Assembly: GCA_963922205.1 (NCBI GenBank)
Contig: CAWUHX010000300.1
Location: 248,001 to 312,000, forward strand
Length of the DNA: 64,000 bases
DNA from: Romanomermis culicivorax
Taxonomy: Eukaryota > Nematoda > Enoplea > Mermithida > Mermithidae
Direction of reading: 5' to 3'
Shown: piece by piece, positions 26,701 to 37,900 of the stretch
How positions within the stretch are numbered: position 1 is the stretch's first letter
Layout: each line of letters starts with the position of its first letter
Notes under the pieces: generated by a model
What the model was told of the DNA's origin: nothing
The model's database searches: none
What the model saw: only the letters and a program-made list of their open reading frames with translations
Program-made: the position numbers and the translations under genes

Positions 26701-29700
26701 GAGCCGTCACAATTGGAAAAAATTTGTTTATGGCACTCCTGTGCATCTTCCCATCGGATGCCGCAGAATTTTAGTTTCTTATTTTATAGCTCATGCATTC
26801 TTACTGTATTGGTAAAATTTTCATTAAGATTCACGACCGTTTAGGGAGCTGCACACCTCTGAAGAAGGCTTACTCATGGAAATCGTTCAGAAATTTTTCA
26901 GGTGCCCCTTGTGCACCCCTCGTGGTACATTTATTATCTGTACTATAGAATGATCAAATAACTAACAGACTATAATATTATGTACTAATTGTTTTACAAA
27001 CGACAGTTTTACATTCTGGAAAAAAGTTTTAACTGTTGAAAATTAGAAGCAAAACAAAAGAAAAATCCTGCTTAGGGACACTCCCGAACACCTTCACCTA
27101 TGATGCCGGCGAATTTTCTCCTTCTATCCTGCAGTTCATACATTCCTACAGTAGCTGTGGAAGTAAAATTGTCATTAAGCCGCCCCGTTTTGGCAGCTGT
27201 AGAGATTTGCACACACTGCATTGTCGTTAAAACGTGTTTTTAAATCTGGATAAATGTTCATTCATTGAAATTCTGGGAACACAGGATGCGTCTTTACCAA
27301 ATACATCGGCAGGAAAAATGTGGCTTGAAGTCCTGGTAAATTTTCATTGAAGTAGGTTTGATGGTTTCTAACGAAGTGCTTCAAATGAAAAATCGAAAAC
27401 TTCGAAAATTCTCATTAAATTTCAGAAATTGAGTGATTGTTTGAAATCTATTTATATAAAGACGGCAAGAGATATTCGGATACTCTTTGCTTGGTTGCAA
27501 AGGTACTGCAATCTACTATCATTTGCTCTACTTTCGTCACGCTAACATCACGTTTTATGGAGCAGGGTGCACTCAACTCTAGAGCACTTTCGCACAGCTT
27601 ATAACATAGGCCGGAGTCAGACAGCCGACATTTATTTCGTAACATTGAACTTTCCAGTCAAATTAATTAAGAGAAAAACTTCTGTTGCATTTCTTCTGAG
27701 GGATCCTGTTGCACAACCATCAGAAATTGATCGGTTAAATTTTACTAGTGATTCGACTGACATCTTTTCTTCTTATTACTCTAATCTGAACGTTTTCAAT
27801 GTTTCTTGCTTAATGGCATTTTCTTGCTCAATGGCATATTTAATGGCATCAAACAGCATTTTTATACTAACTCTCAGAATGTGAAGACACCTACAGCTCC
27901 CAAAGCAGTACATAAATTTGGTTGAAATTTTAACGCAATACGTCAGAAATTAGTGGCTACATGAATCAAGAAAAAAATTCTGCGGCATCCTATTGGAAGG
28001 TGCCCTTAAAGGCCTCAAAGGACTTTTTCGGTTTCTTTTGACGTCTGTTTTGACATTTTAAAATGGAATAAAAAGTGTAAAGTGAGGGATTAAAATTTTT
28101 TCCATACTTGCATATAGAGCATCGTCTTCCACATGCAACGAACATTCAGCTTCAGACTCACGCCTTTTCTCAGCCGTGATACTTCGATAACGTGTGCAGA
28201 CCTAAAAATGCCAAAAAAATGTAAAAATTCCCAACTTTGGAGTACTGTAGCTATGCGAATTTTGATTTTTATGTAGAATGAACCTTGTCACGATACTCAG
28301 CACGTAAAACTGGTCAAAATATCTATTTTTCAGATATGATTAATTTAGAACTTGTTATGAGTCAATAGAGCAAAAGGTAGAATCTCTCGGAAATCTGGTA
28401 GGATTCAACTTTCTTCTGATGAGTAAAAAATTAACCCCACCTGAAAAACACATATGTGGTTAACTTGATGCGTTAGGAACAAAAATGATATCCATCTTGT
28501 TTGAAAGTCAAGACTCACATCGCTACAGTAAGACAAAAATCGAAAATTTCGATTTTTGACACTTACTTTTTTCAACTCTGTCAGGTTTAGATGCGCCAGA
28601 CGTCACGTTCTGTAAATTTATCCCGTATTCAGCGAATGAATGGGCTATAATTTGCTGTAGAATTTATAAGTGGAAAGTGCGTATTAAAAGTACAACGGTG
28701 TTCGAAACATCGAATTTTGAGATCAAGAATTGTAATTTTGTTATTAAAGTCACTATATTATCTACTGCTGAAGCTCAGAAGTATCCAAAATTTCCTTGTA
28801 CAATAGATAGGTTACAGTACCTTCTATCTTTCAATTTCATCAAACTTACTGCTTCAAGTTTTCTGCCATATGCATTTACAGCATTGTCTCTCAAGCTGAC
28901 TGATCGTGAAGCTGATATCTGAGTAAATACCGTATTCGAATGAAGAACTAACACATCCTTCTTCTGGAAAATCAAAGGGACTGTTGTTGCATTGTTGATT
29001 TTCATCCTTCTACAGCAATTTCTCGAAGCTGGACCTCTTTGGAATGAATTTTTGGAAGTAAAAATAAGACACATGGACTGATTTGGCTGGCATGCTATGC
29101 ATGAATATGTTCAATATTGAAACCAAAGTTGGAGTAGGAGTTTCTTTATGGCAGCTAAGTTTTTTTCGAATCGACTTTAGATAAAGGTTGTATCCTTGAC
29201 TCCCTCAAAAGTCATTGCGCAACAAATAAATTCTTTTGAGCTGGTGCATCTGATGTGAAGCAGTCCATTTCACGCCATTACTTCCAGGATCTTCATGAAG
29301 CATTACAGGCTTCTACCCTGCAAGAACTGTAATATTGTAAGAGAGATGGGTACTCGATCAAAGAAAATGTAACACTCACAACAGATCAGAAGCAGGTCTT
29401 ACTGAACTAATTACATGTAGGAATTCATTTCGAGAAAAAGTTTGATACTGAAATAATATCCAGATTTATGCACAAAAATGGACAGTTTTGCAAAGATGAA
29501 TTTCTAACAAAGCAACAAGCTTCAAGTTTCCGATAATGGGAAAAAAAGTCGCCGTCGTGAATACCAAGGAACCAAGTACAATATCCTGCTAAAGCAGACA
29601 GTTTATGCGAGGAAAATGAAGCAGAAGCAATGATGCCTGACACTCATATGATCCGAATTTGCAGACGGAAAGTGATTCATTTGAAACCGATTGCTTCAAC

Positions 29701-31462
29701 AGCTTGCAGCACTTTGTTTTTATATTTATATCCACTCCCAATACTTGACTATCATCTAATCTGAAGCCTAAAATTCAGCTACACCAACGTCGGTTGATCA
29801 AGAGTTTAAAAATTGAAATTTATTGACTTAAAAGTTAGTTCTTGTAGATTTAGTCCTCTTGCAGTACAAGAAGTTCCGTAATTTTTTGTAGGCAACTAAG
29901 ATACATAGTGAACTATCTACTGCATAGGGGAAATGTCGGTCCTTATGTGTTTTAGCCGTAGATAATTTCTGCGCAAAAAAACCTTTTACGGTCTAATTTT
30001 TAACATTTTAGAACTTTATGAGAAGTGTAAAATTCAGAACGGAGAAAACATTTTTATACCAAATTGTAGAGCATGTTCATGGCTAAGCATTGTGATGCTT
30101 AACCATAAAGTTGCTTCATCCATGGGCCGATGCATTTTAAGTCTCGTAAAAAAAGCTAAAAATACGAGAATTGTCAAGTTTAGGATATCGTAGTTGTGTG
30201 AATTCTACATTATATGCAAGGTGAGAATCATCTTCATATTCAGCATACGAAACTTGTGGAAATGTCTCATTTTAGAAATTCGTATAGTATCGATTCTTTC
30301 ACAATGGTGGTTGAAATTGTCAGAAATTCAATTATAAGTTAGTATTCAAACTCCAAGTCGTGCGAGCCCCTAGCAGTACATGAATTTTCGTGGTTTTTTT
30401 CAGCAAGTAGAAGGTATTGTAAACTATCTATTGTATAGGAAAATTGTTGGTGATTCTGAGCTTTAGCAATAAATATGGTGATTTTCATAAAAAAAATTTC
30501 AATTTTTGATCTCAAAATTTGATGTTTCGAGCATCGTTGAACTCTCAATACGCACTTTATGGTAGTAAATCCTACAGTAAATTGTAGCACATTTGTTTGC
30601 CTAATCAGAGGTAAATTTACAGAAGGCGATATCTGACGCACCTAAACTTGCGAAAGTTAAAAGAAGAATATGTCAAAAATCGAAAAATCAGAAAATTTTT
30701 AATTTTTGTCTTACTGTAGCAATGCGAATGTTGACTTTCAGACGAAATGGATATCATTTTCGTTTCTAACGCATCAAGTTACACCAAATATGAGGTTTTC
30801 AGATGGGTTTAATTTTTTACTTATCACAGTTCTCAGGATGTGTATCTTACGAATATCGAGCGTATCCGTTTTAACGTCAACAGAACATATATTTCTTCAT
30901 AAAAATCATCTGTTTCCAGCCCGTAGTAGACTCATTCTCCAGTGCTGATGTAATAGTCTGTTTTTCTCGAAAGGCTTCCAAATAATAAAGCTGGTAAGCA
31001 ACAAGTACTATATCTCATATTCTAACTATTTTCTCCCTACTGTCGTATACGTTCAACCTGAAATGAATTTATTAGTGCAAATTCGCTGCGAAAATCACAC
31101 GATGCAGGTTTATCGTCTGCCGCGCAAAGAAAGCAGCTGACGGATGATAAACCTGCGTCGTATGCTAAAATTTGCTTTTCTCAACTATAGAAGTCTAGTT
31201 TGCTGCTGTCAGTCTGAGAAAAAAGATGATCGCTCACTTGAAGAGAAGGTGTATAAACCACAGTCAATTTCTGAGTGAAAATTCTACAGTTAAAGCTTTG
31301 TGTGTATGACTCTGACTGTCAGTTACTATATTTTACTCTTATAATTTTTGTTTCAAGATTAAACCAGTTATCCATGAAATAGTCGAATTCAATCGATTAG
31401 ACGAAGCTATGAATACTTTCCAAAACGGTCAAATGCGAGGAAAAATCGTTGTCAAGATGTGA
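11789..31462 (+). CDS. RTN4IP1: RTN4IP1-type mitochondrial NAD(P)H oxidoreductase, 8 exons over 19.7 kb
   Basis: Exons: 11789-12011, 23766-23923, 24238-24306, 25022-25195, about 25436-25572, 25709-25892, 25949-26041, 31358-31462; all phases agree and give 380 residues (family about 390). The protein is a zinc-independent medium-chain dehydrogenase/quinone oxidoreductase. Visible landmarks are MAAWQISKYG with a basic presequence before it, the GroES-like domain with LGRDCSGIVVDKG and KLGDEV, then the Rossmann loop AGSGGVGTFAVQ, LLKSLGADNVVDY, and a C-terminal RLDEAMNTFQNGQMRGKIVV. In animals RTN4IP1 acts in the mitochondrial matrix in coenzyme Q synthesis (known of the family). Start: first ATG 13 bases after a TTTTTCAG acceptor. 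Introns 1 (11.75 kb) and 7 (5.3 kb) are swollen with repeats; the others are 56-715 bp. Oddity: exon 5 has no AG at the position demanded by phase and homology. Confidence 0.92.
12012..13498. other. Intron 1 of RTN4IP1, first part
   Basis: No exon recognised. The tandem-looking GGGAACATTACATTCTAATCTTGGAT / GGGAACATCACACTCTAATCTTGGAT pair is present near 12788-12848 as two diverged direct copies. A copy of the ACAAGCCA palindrome repeat lies at about 13090-13180. Confidence 0.5.
13499..14091. repeat. Dispersed repeat J, copy 2 (inverted relative to copy 1)
   Basis: Reverse complement of 889-1475 with many point differences. It ends in the same GGCGC/GCGCC-type hairpin (14011-14024) followed by AAAAATTTTGAGATTATGACC. 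It lies in intron 1 of RTN4IP1. A short further relic (AACTTTAGAAGGTCAAAATCTC) is seen at 14582-14604. Confidence 0.75.
14264..14360. repeat. CCGGGAAA-rich terminal repeat fragment
   Basis: Carries repeated ACCGGGAAA/AACCGGG words also found at 22230-22323, 22532-22640, 23340-23410 and 23695-23755. Better copies end in GGCCACCCTG or begin CAGGGTGGCCACC, a hAT-like terminus. The fragments are deletion relics with no matched target duplication. Confidence 0.55.
14650..14789. mobile_element. Short F-type MITE, copy 2 (140 bp)
   Basis: Starts CAGGGTTCTTTTTTTGGC and ends CCAAAAAAGAAAACCCTG. The 8-bp TSD is exact: GCTCTACT at 14642-14649 and 14790-14797. Full-length homologue of 8353-8487. It lies in intron 1 of RTN4IP1. 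Confidence 0.9.
15425..15655. repeat. Paralogue of the 2440-2890 segment
   Basis: Matches the left-hand region through CAATTCTAATAACCT, ACTCATGAAATCGTGCTTGA and AAGTGTCCAAGAGGTTAGAGCC. The best preserved part can be read as protein on the plus strand in both copies, which hints at a former coding exon of a transposon or duplicated gene. No family recognised. Confidence 0.6.
16747..18375 (+). mobile_element. Degenerate hAT transposon H (1.63 kb)
   Basis: Termini TAGTGATGGACCG and CGGTCCGTCACTA are inverted repeats; flanks TTTGAGAG (16739-16746) and CTTGAGAG (18376-18383) are a 7/8 match to an 8-bp TSD. Subterminal repeats of CATCGGCCGAT occur at both ends. It is inserted in repeat G copy 3. 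A 37-bp direct duplication lies at 17353-17426. Confidence 0.88.
17118..18178 (+). pseudogene. hAT transposase (BED-finger/ZBED-like) remnant
   Basis: Separate plus-strand blocks read as hAT transposase: 17118-17207 (LVNLLKSFAETVKIYESK), 17427-17490 (HALASLLDPRFKK, a hallmark hAT segment), 17538-17620 (AELALVRMVADQK), 17868-17905 (KNAATKPELAD), 17961-18060 (LAIKFLSAPIGSVASE, then after a stop and frame change KAKDVRNRKRSRLL, the C-terminal dimerisation region) and an acidic tail to about 18178. Some gaps have plausible GT/AG borders and could be introns, but in-frame stops and a frame change in the dimerisation region mean it is dead. The N-terminal BED finger is not recognisable. Confidence 0.85.
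18955..19165. repeat. Left arm of an inverted repeat flanking element L1
   Basis: Contains GGCAAAAAGGAGAATATGTTT, CAAAATTCTAACTGAAAAAA and ACATATACGCGCCCAG; the reverse complement of all three occurs in the same order at 20870-21040. Element L1 lies between the arms. Confidence 0.7.
19787..20780. mobile_element. Non-autonomous hAT-like element L, copy 1 (994 bp)
   Basis: Begins CAGAGCACCCCATGGGG and ends TTTGGGACCTCTG; flanked by a perfect 8-bp TSD ATCACGTG (19779-19786, 20781-20788). It is nearly identical to copy L2 at 44020-45024, so the family moved recently. The interior holds an 81-codon reverse frame (20088-20333) that stays open in both copies but has no recognised domain. Confidence 0.92.
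20870..21040. repeat. Right arm of the inverted repeat flanking L1
   Basis: Reverse complement of 18955-19165, with AAACTGGGCGCGTATATGTT and GGAGCAAAAACATATTCTCC. The two arms and the older sequence between them may be a foldback element into which L1 later inserted. Confidence 0.65.
21041..22229. other. Intron 1 of RTN4IP1, unassigned part
   Basis: No exon recognised. Short frames on both strands at 21471-21803 mirror each other and have no family resemblance. A copy of the ACAAGCC repeat is near 22110-22210. Confidence 0.4.
22230..23760. repeat. Cluster of CCGGGAAAA-type hAT-like element relics
   Basis: Four terminus-like blocks: 22255-22323 ending GCTGGCCACCCTG, 22532-22640 beginning CAGGGTGGCCACC, 23340-23410 ending GCTGGCCGCCCTG, and 23695-23755 ending GACACCCTG just ten bases before exon 2 of RTN4IP1. 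They are probably ends of two or more nested copies of a family with CAGGGTGGCC termini. A copy of another repeat (related to 36960-37083) lies at 22324-22500. Matched TSDs were not found. Confidence 0.6.
23988..24176. mobile_element. PIF/Harbinger-like MITE in intron 2 of RTN4IP1 (189 bp)
   Basis: Ends are AGGGTCATTTATACTTGCC and GGCAAATATAAATGACCCT, an inverted pair that continues inward with few mismatches (CGACGGAACGGA against its inverse). It is flanked by TTA on both sides (23985-23987, 24177-24179), the target of PIF/Harbinger elements. It makes up most of intron 2, so it has not blocked splicing if the gene works. Confidence 0.85.
26042..31357. repeat. Intron 7 of RTN4IP1 with a multi-unit inverted repeat (about 28080-30960)
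   Basis: Sequence around 28240-28900 recurs at about 29810-30290 and 30370-30960, some parts direct and some inverted. Anchor words are CTTACTGTAGCAATGCGAAT and its inverse, ACTATCTATTGTATAGGAAA and its inverse, and AAAATCGAAAATTTCGATTTT. It looks like a foldback repeat made of several copies of one unit of roughly 450 bp. A separate 95-bp hairpin with arms GATGCAGGTTTATCGTCTG / GGATGATAAACCTGCGTC is at 31078-31171. The rest of the intron holds nothing I recognise. Confidence 0.6.
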
Positions 31463-32725
31463 ACTGCAAACGTTATTTTATCGCCGTTTCTTCTAAATAT
31501 TAAGTTTTATAATCGATTCTGATGACACACTGTTGGTCACTATTATGACAATGCTTGACGTGCGTGAAACATAAGCTTTTGTTGTGTTAACCCGTGGTTA
31601 CTTACTTCGTCTGTTGTAAACATATTATATTGCAAATTTGTCAACGAAAGCACGATAAATATCAATAAGGATGTATACACGGGCGGCCAAGATAGGACGG
31701 GGGTAGGCGTGTCCCCAATACAGTGAAACTCAAAACGTCGAAGTCTCAATGCAGCGAGAAGTAAAAAGTCATATTCACTGGATGCGCTGCAGTTGCGGTT
31801 AGGTATGCACGAACTGACCATTGCAAAATCACAAAAAATTATCTGCCAGCTTGAGCTTGCGCCTGGCCTGGGCCTAGACTTGGGCTCAGGGCGGAAGCCC
31901 GAGCGCTCCATTTTTCCATTCTAAAGATAGCTTTTTTGAAAATTCGCTGTTTTGAGAGTCACCATATTGAGACTTCGCTGTACTGAGAATCGCGGTATTG
32001 AGTTTTATCGAATAGGGGTGAGACCTGACGGGAGTCGGGCTCTTGTGTTTGAACTGTTCCGCAACTACCGCGTAATGCAACCGTAACGCCGATCTCGTAT
32101 GCAACAGCCCAACTTCGACTGCGTGTCACCAATATAGACAAGTCTCAATACAGCGATTCTCATGACATCGAAGTCTCACAACAGCGATTCTCAAAAGAGC
32201 GATGCATACATCATTTTTATAATAAATATGCAAATTAGGTATATTAAATCGTTTTTTCTATATAGTTGAGATAGTTTATGTTTAGCCTCATTTGAACATC
32301 ATCTGTCAGAAAAACATTTTTGCAAAATAATAAAGAAACGAAAAGTAAAATAATAAAAAGTGAGTAAAAAAAGAACATAAGTACGCAACCTGAAAAATTA
32401 AACAAAAATAAAATGTGGCGCAAGATGAGAATATAAATGGGAATGTCAGTAAAGGAAAAAAGAAACAAAAAAGATGCATTAATAATAACAAATAATAATA
32501 AACAAACACCAGAGTAAGAAGCTGTAATGTCCTGAAAACACATGCTATACAGCAATAATTTGAGATATCTGGCGATGGGGCCAATATGTGTGACAACTAA
32601 CATCCACCAGATGAAAATGGAAGACCAGATAGGCCATGCATCAAACCGTCTACCCCGCCCAATCTCCATTCATAAGTTTTTTGAAAATTTGCTACTTTGG
32701 GAATTTGTTCTGAGATTTCGCTGTA
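31463..32725. repeat. Degenerate repeat rich in GAGACTTCGCTGT / ACAGCGATTCTCA words
   Basis: From about 31720 to 32210 the words ACTTCGCTGTACTGAGAATCGC and AAGTCTCAATACAGCGATTC alternate on both strands; related words resume at 33143-33215 after the CpG-rich MITE. An old inverted or satellite-like repeat. The long reverse frame at 32244-32669 is a product of A-rich DNA read backwards. Confidence 0.5.
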
Positions 32726-33142
32726 CACTACCAGGCGAAACTAACCGTCCATGCCGGTCGCGTCCAGGACGCATCCGGAACGCGTCCCGGACGCACCCAG
32801 GACGCGAAAAGCACACTATACCGACAATAAAATTGACAGGCCATGTGCTTGTGTCACACAAAGCCAAAGAATTTTGCTGAGGCTTCCTTCTTACCTCCCT
32901 ATAGAAAGCACACATTATTTACCAGATATAAACGAAAGGTCAACTGTTGTCATACTGTAGGTCAAAACAAAGTGCATATCCACTACACATTATGAAAGAA
33001 CTATGATTGACAGTTATTGCATGAATGTCAATTACTAAGAAAGATGAAAGTTTTCTTTGTGCTGCCGAAAAAGACGCGTTCCGGACGCGACCTGGACGCG
33101 TCCCGGACGCGAATTTTTGAGGGTTAGTTTCGCCTGGTAGTG
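32726..33142. mobile_element. 417-bp MITE with perfect TIRs and CpG-rich palindromic arms
   Basis: The first 21 bases (starting CACTACCAGGCGAAACTAA) and the last 21 are perfect inverses. Flanks are TA on each side (32724-32725, 33143-33144). Just inside each end lies an 80-bp imperfect inverted arm packed with GGACGC/GCGTCC words (32757-32807 and 33072-33112), far richer in CpG than anything nearby. The core (32815-33060) is ordinary AT-rich DNA. Likely a Tc1/mariner-class non-autonomous element. Confidence 0.92.
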
Positions 33143-33837
33143 TAATTAGAATCGTTGTTTTGAGACTTCGCTGTGAGAATCGCCGTTTTGAGTCTCGCTG
33201 AATAGGAATGAGACCTCTTCGACGTAAGGATGGTTTGTTATGAAACTGGGTCTACAGATACATCACGTTGAAATCATAAAAAAAGATAGTGGTGCGTATC
33301 AATTTTCGGCAGTGCTTTGTTCACTGTGGTTGACCTCCACTAGGTTTTCCTTGCCGGTAATTCATGCACGCAAACGGCGAGACAATTGTTTATCACTTTA
33401 GTATACAGATACGTAAATAGACTTTCACCCCATGTTCGGTTTTTGAAATGGAAATTAAGCTCAAAAAATTGAGCATTGTCTGTCTACTCATTTTCAAATG
33501 AGACTTGTAAAATAGAGAAATACCACCGCGGATGACAAACCTGCGATGATTAGGGGTTATTCATACTTTTTTGTTGAAAATCCGTCGCAAGTGATTGCAA
33601 CAATCAAAATCGAACATACCCCCCCCATTTTTTCTGTGCGCAACACAGATTTTGATGAGTTTTATTCAGTGACGTATATCTTACAAGAAAAATTTGCATA
33701 GTATATTGCAGATACAGCTATTTTGTAAGCGTCTTGCGGTTCTGGATTTTAAGTGCATAGTTTATACTTTCAGAACATGTTCTCTGTCTTCCGATCGGCA
33801 ATTTCGACATCTACCTTGCGATTTATTATATACTTAG

Positions 33838-34712
33838 GGCGGTAAATTTGTTGGCAGATTAAAGGTCGATTATAGTAATCGGCGATTAAACGCCGCCTAT
33901 AATACAGGATTAAATTTTTTCCGTGTTTGTCAGCCGATTAAACGTCGATTAATTTAATCCAGGATTAAAGCAATCGGTAAGTTCGTCAGCCGATTAAAGC
34001 TCGATTATCATAATCGGCGATTATAATAATCTGAGTTTTCAATCCTGCCCCACCCCAAATTTAAAAGGCCGATTATATCTGTTCTTGCGATTGCATAGTC
34101 GGTTTAATAGGTAAAAAAACTGTTGTTGATTTTTTGGAGGATCTAAACGAGGATAAAGCAGAAAATCAAGTTCAAACGAGAATGAAGCAGAAAACCAAGT
34201 ACAAATTCTTCATTCCCCGGATAGTTCGAATCCAATGGAAGCATATTCGAATGAGAAGTTCTAGTCGCGATTTAAACTATGTAAGGACAGTGCAGGAGAG
34301 CTAATCGGATAAAAAAAATCACTTTATTTAATTTTCTTCAAAATAGTTCAATTTCTTCAGAATCAAAATTGGTGGTTTTCTATGGAAACGCGAATTTTGA
34401 AGTGGATATCATGAGAAAAATTGATAACGATAAATTCATGACGAAAGGCGACCTACTGAAGGCAGAGCTGTACACCTACACTATAGACAGTATAAGCTGT
34501 ACAGTTTTCAATCAGCAATTATACTTTTAATCCTGGATTATACGGTTTCAATCGGCGATTATATTTTTGATCGGTGATTACGTAATCGTCCTTTAATCGG
34601 CTGACGAACTTATCGATTATTTTAATCGCCAATTAAATTTCAATCGACGATTACATAATCGGGGATTAAACGTAATCCTGGATTATTTTAATCGGCCAAC
34701 AAACTTACCGCT
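33838..34712. mobile_element. Foldback element of AATCGGCGATTA repeats (875 bp)
   Basis: Ends GGCGGTAAATTTGTTGG and CCAACAAACTTACCGCT are inverted; flanked by CTTAG on both sides (33833-33837, 34713-34717), a possible 5-bp TSD. Each arm of roughly 200 bp consists of many degenerate GATTAAA, AATCGGCGATTA and CAGCCGATTAAA words that pair across the element. The centre (34050-34480) is unique and non-coding. Confidence 0.85.
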
Positions 34713-34960
34713 CTTAGATAACTCCATTACTTCAACAGGAAATGGTTTGCGCCTATTTTTTTGTAAGAAAAGTATAGATGGTCCTTTAGGGGCATCTTGC
34801 CTATTTGCTAGTCATCTAAAGAAAGGACGTGGCATCTTTTTTTGTCCGCAACCGCACTTGGAAAAACAAAAAAAATTGAAATGAAAAATTACAGTACATA
34901 AGTGGATAGTAGAAAAAGGCGCACGGACCTCAAATGGAGTAATAATTTCAGGTAAAATTT

Positions 34961-37900
34961 TTAGCCATTTCCGCCACAATTTTCAAAATCTTGCAATAAC
35001 TCGTTGGTAATATCCGAAATTTGTTTCAATCGAGTTTTGAAATAATCGGAATCGCCCACCTTCTTTTCGCTTGCTTAAATTAAAAAATCGCTGAATTTCA
35101 GAAGAACAAATAACACAGACAAAATAATTTGATCAACTCAAGACAGACGACCGTCGTGTTTGTCAAGTCTAGTCTTCGTTAAGCAAATTTAACAATTTTA
35201 GCTTGTCTTAGTCTGTTTACAAAAACCAAAGTCTCGACAATATTTTGCTGGAATGTTCCAGTCAAACATTCGTCTCCATATGATTCTCTCGGTTTTCTGC
35301 GCGGTTAACGACGGCTGATTTTTTGAAAATACTAAAATATAAAGGCTATGCACCAGAGGTTCCCAAGGTCAGATTTTTCAGGTAGGGGTAAAGTTGAAAA
35401 TTTTCGGGGGTAGTGTAACTAAATCTTTACTAATCACTTCATTTTGTCTCAATATCAGGCAACCAGAGATCAATTTTTAGGACTTTGGGTGGAGTACTCC
35501 TTTTAACCCTCCCCATAGGGTGTACGAAGAACTAATGTGAATAAGCTCCGAATCGAAAGGGATGTTTGAACATGTATTATAGCAAAACTCTGAAATTAAC
35601 ATTGTATTATAAAATTTGATCTATATAGCGTAACATAACTTACGGCCCCTATATAAACTTTGGTTGATCAGAAATGATCAGCTGGACGTGTGACACCACC
35701 TTTAGAAATATGCTCCAAGAATTAATGACGAAAAAGTAAAAAAAGGAAAGTACCTTATAATTATGCATCGACTATCACGAAATGCCCAAGCATTAATTTC
35801 AAACCTGATCAACATTGCCAAACCTAGCAATTCCGAAATATAGACCAATTATTCTAAAACTTTTAATTATTCAAGAGAAAGAGAGTAGAATCCCGTCTAC
35901 ATGCACATCAATATTAATCGTTAGTTAGTTGAAACGCCAATCGTGACTTTTTTGCAGTCAGCAATAGTGATAATGCAATTTAGCTGGTTACACAATGGGT
36001 CAGGTTTTTAAACGAACTTACACCAGCAATGTATATATTATGAAGAGTCGACCTGAGTGGAAATCCTGAGGACACGATGAACACAAGATATTTTAGAGAT
36101 GCAACCTTTTCCACAAACCAAAGTCAAGTATCCAAAAGTTAAAAATACTAAATTTGCGTATTAAAATACATACCGTTCTTATCGAACGTTTCCAGAACTG
36201 TAGGAGCAACAAAAATAGTTTTTGGCAAATTTATTTACATTAGGAAGTCAGATGTCAGTCTGATAGGATAAGGATAGGATACTTCTACTAAGCATAAATG
36301 CAACGACACGACGTTATATTCCTACATTTCAACTCTTTAGAAATAAACTCATGCTTCAGAATGAATATTTGAACACCAGAGTGGGTTGGAGTTTTCAGAT
36401 CACGAAAGCTAGCTTATCAACTTATGATAATCAGATTTAAATTCTACGCGTCTAAAAATAAAGGCATTGAAAAGTACGGAAATGACAAAGTAATTTTAAA
36501 TATCTAAAAACATGCAACAAACGAGATAATCGCCAACATTTTACGTACAACAGAATGCAGTTTAGGCGCAAAATTTTGATCCTTAGACTTCTAAATAGCA
36601 TAGAAATTATCTAAAATGAAGAATATGAAAGTTTCATAAGCTAAAATTGGTTCCTTGGGCAAATTTCTTGAAAGCCACCATGCAGTTTTAGGGAGCCATG
36701 GCTAAAATTTGGCCTAAAAGAGCCTGCTCCACAAAAAACTTTTGCAGTTGTGTTTTCAAGGCAAACGGGAAATTTTTATTGAAAAACGCAACAAATCGGG
36801 TACGAATCGATAGATCTCGTTGAGATTTATTGAAAAAACGATTTAAAATAGTGTAACCTCCATTCTTGAATGGGTTGTGGGCAGACATGCACGGCAAGAA
36901 TTTTCCAAAGGGGAGGGTCCATGGACTTTTTTCCCTGGGGGGTAGGGGGGGTGAGGAAAAAAAACAAAAAAAAGTTCTGCAAGCCTGTTTTTCATACAAA
37001 ATATGCACAAAAATCATGAAAAAACCTGTCTTAGAAAAAGTTCAGGTAGGGGTGTTTGACGATTTTTTGGCCAGGGTCTCTGGCAGAGGTCCCCAAGGTC
37101 AAATATTCCAGGTAGGGGTAAAATTCAAAATTTTCGGGGATAGTGTAGCCTAAATGTCCACTAAACGCGTCATTTTGTCTCAAAATTAGGCAACCAGTGA
37201 TCAATTTTAAGGACTTTAGGTAGGGGTAATACCCCCCTCATACCCCTCCCCATGGGGTTGTCTGGTCTCTGGTATGGGGGTTTACCCCACTACCCCCCTA
37301 TATGAATGTATGGTTGTGAGTGACTCATGTTCGAATAAAAATTGACTGACCTTCACCAGATTTTCCTAGTTGTCGATGTGCGGTTGAGCCGAAAAAATAA
37401 CATTTACGATCAATTATGGTTTGAAAATGACCAATTTCTACCAAAAATTTCATTTTTCACTTTTTTCATTCTAAGGGATGAGAGTATCATATTATAGCCT
37501 TAAGATAGCCACATGATTGACAAATCTTAGATGTCGTCAATTATGCTATAAATCCCTTTACCCTAAGCAATGGAACTCTGCAAAAAATGGTGTCCCGTTA
37601 CTTCAACAATGCTATATGAATCTTCTAAAAATTCCCACAGGTAATACTTTTTAAAGTTCTAAACAAATTTAAACAAACCCTTAAGCAAGACACAAAAAAC
37701 GAAAGAAAAAGAAATATAAGACAAGGAAAGAACAGCATGAACATAAACAAAGACACAGAAAACGAAAGAAAAATAAATTCAAAAAAATAATAGTTAAAAA
37801 TGAAAAAAGTAAAATGTAAAGAAAATAAAGAAATTGAAGAAAAATAAGAACAAAAAGAAAAGTAGTTTGGCACCGAAACAGCCTTCACCAAAATGACCGG

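Noticed and set aside
31543-31911. 122-codon minus frame
   Set aside because: Overlaps repeated GACTTCGCTG words present several times nearby; no protein family seen.
32244-32669. 141-codon minus frame rich in Phe, Leu and Ile that looks like a membrane protein
   Set aside because: It is the reverse reading of A-rich low-complexity DNA; hydrophobicity follows from T-rich codons, and there is no family resemblance or splice context.
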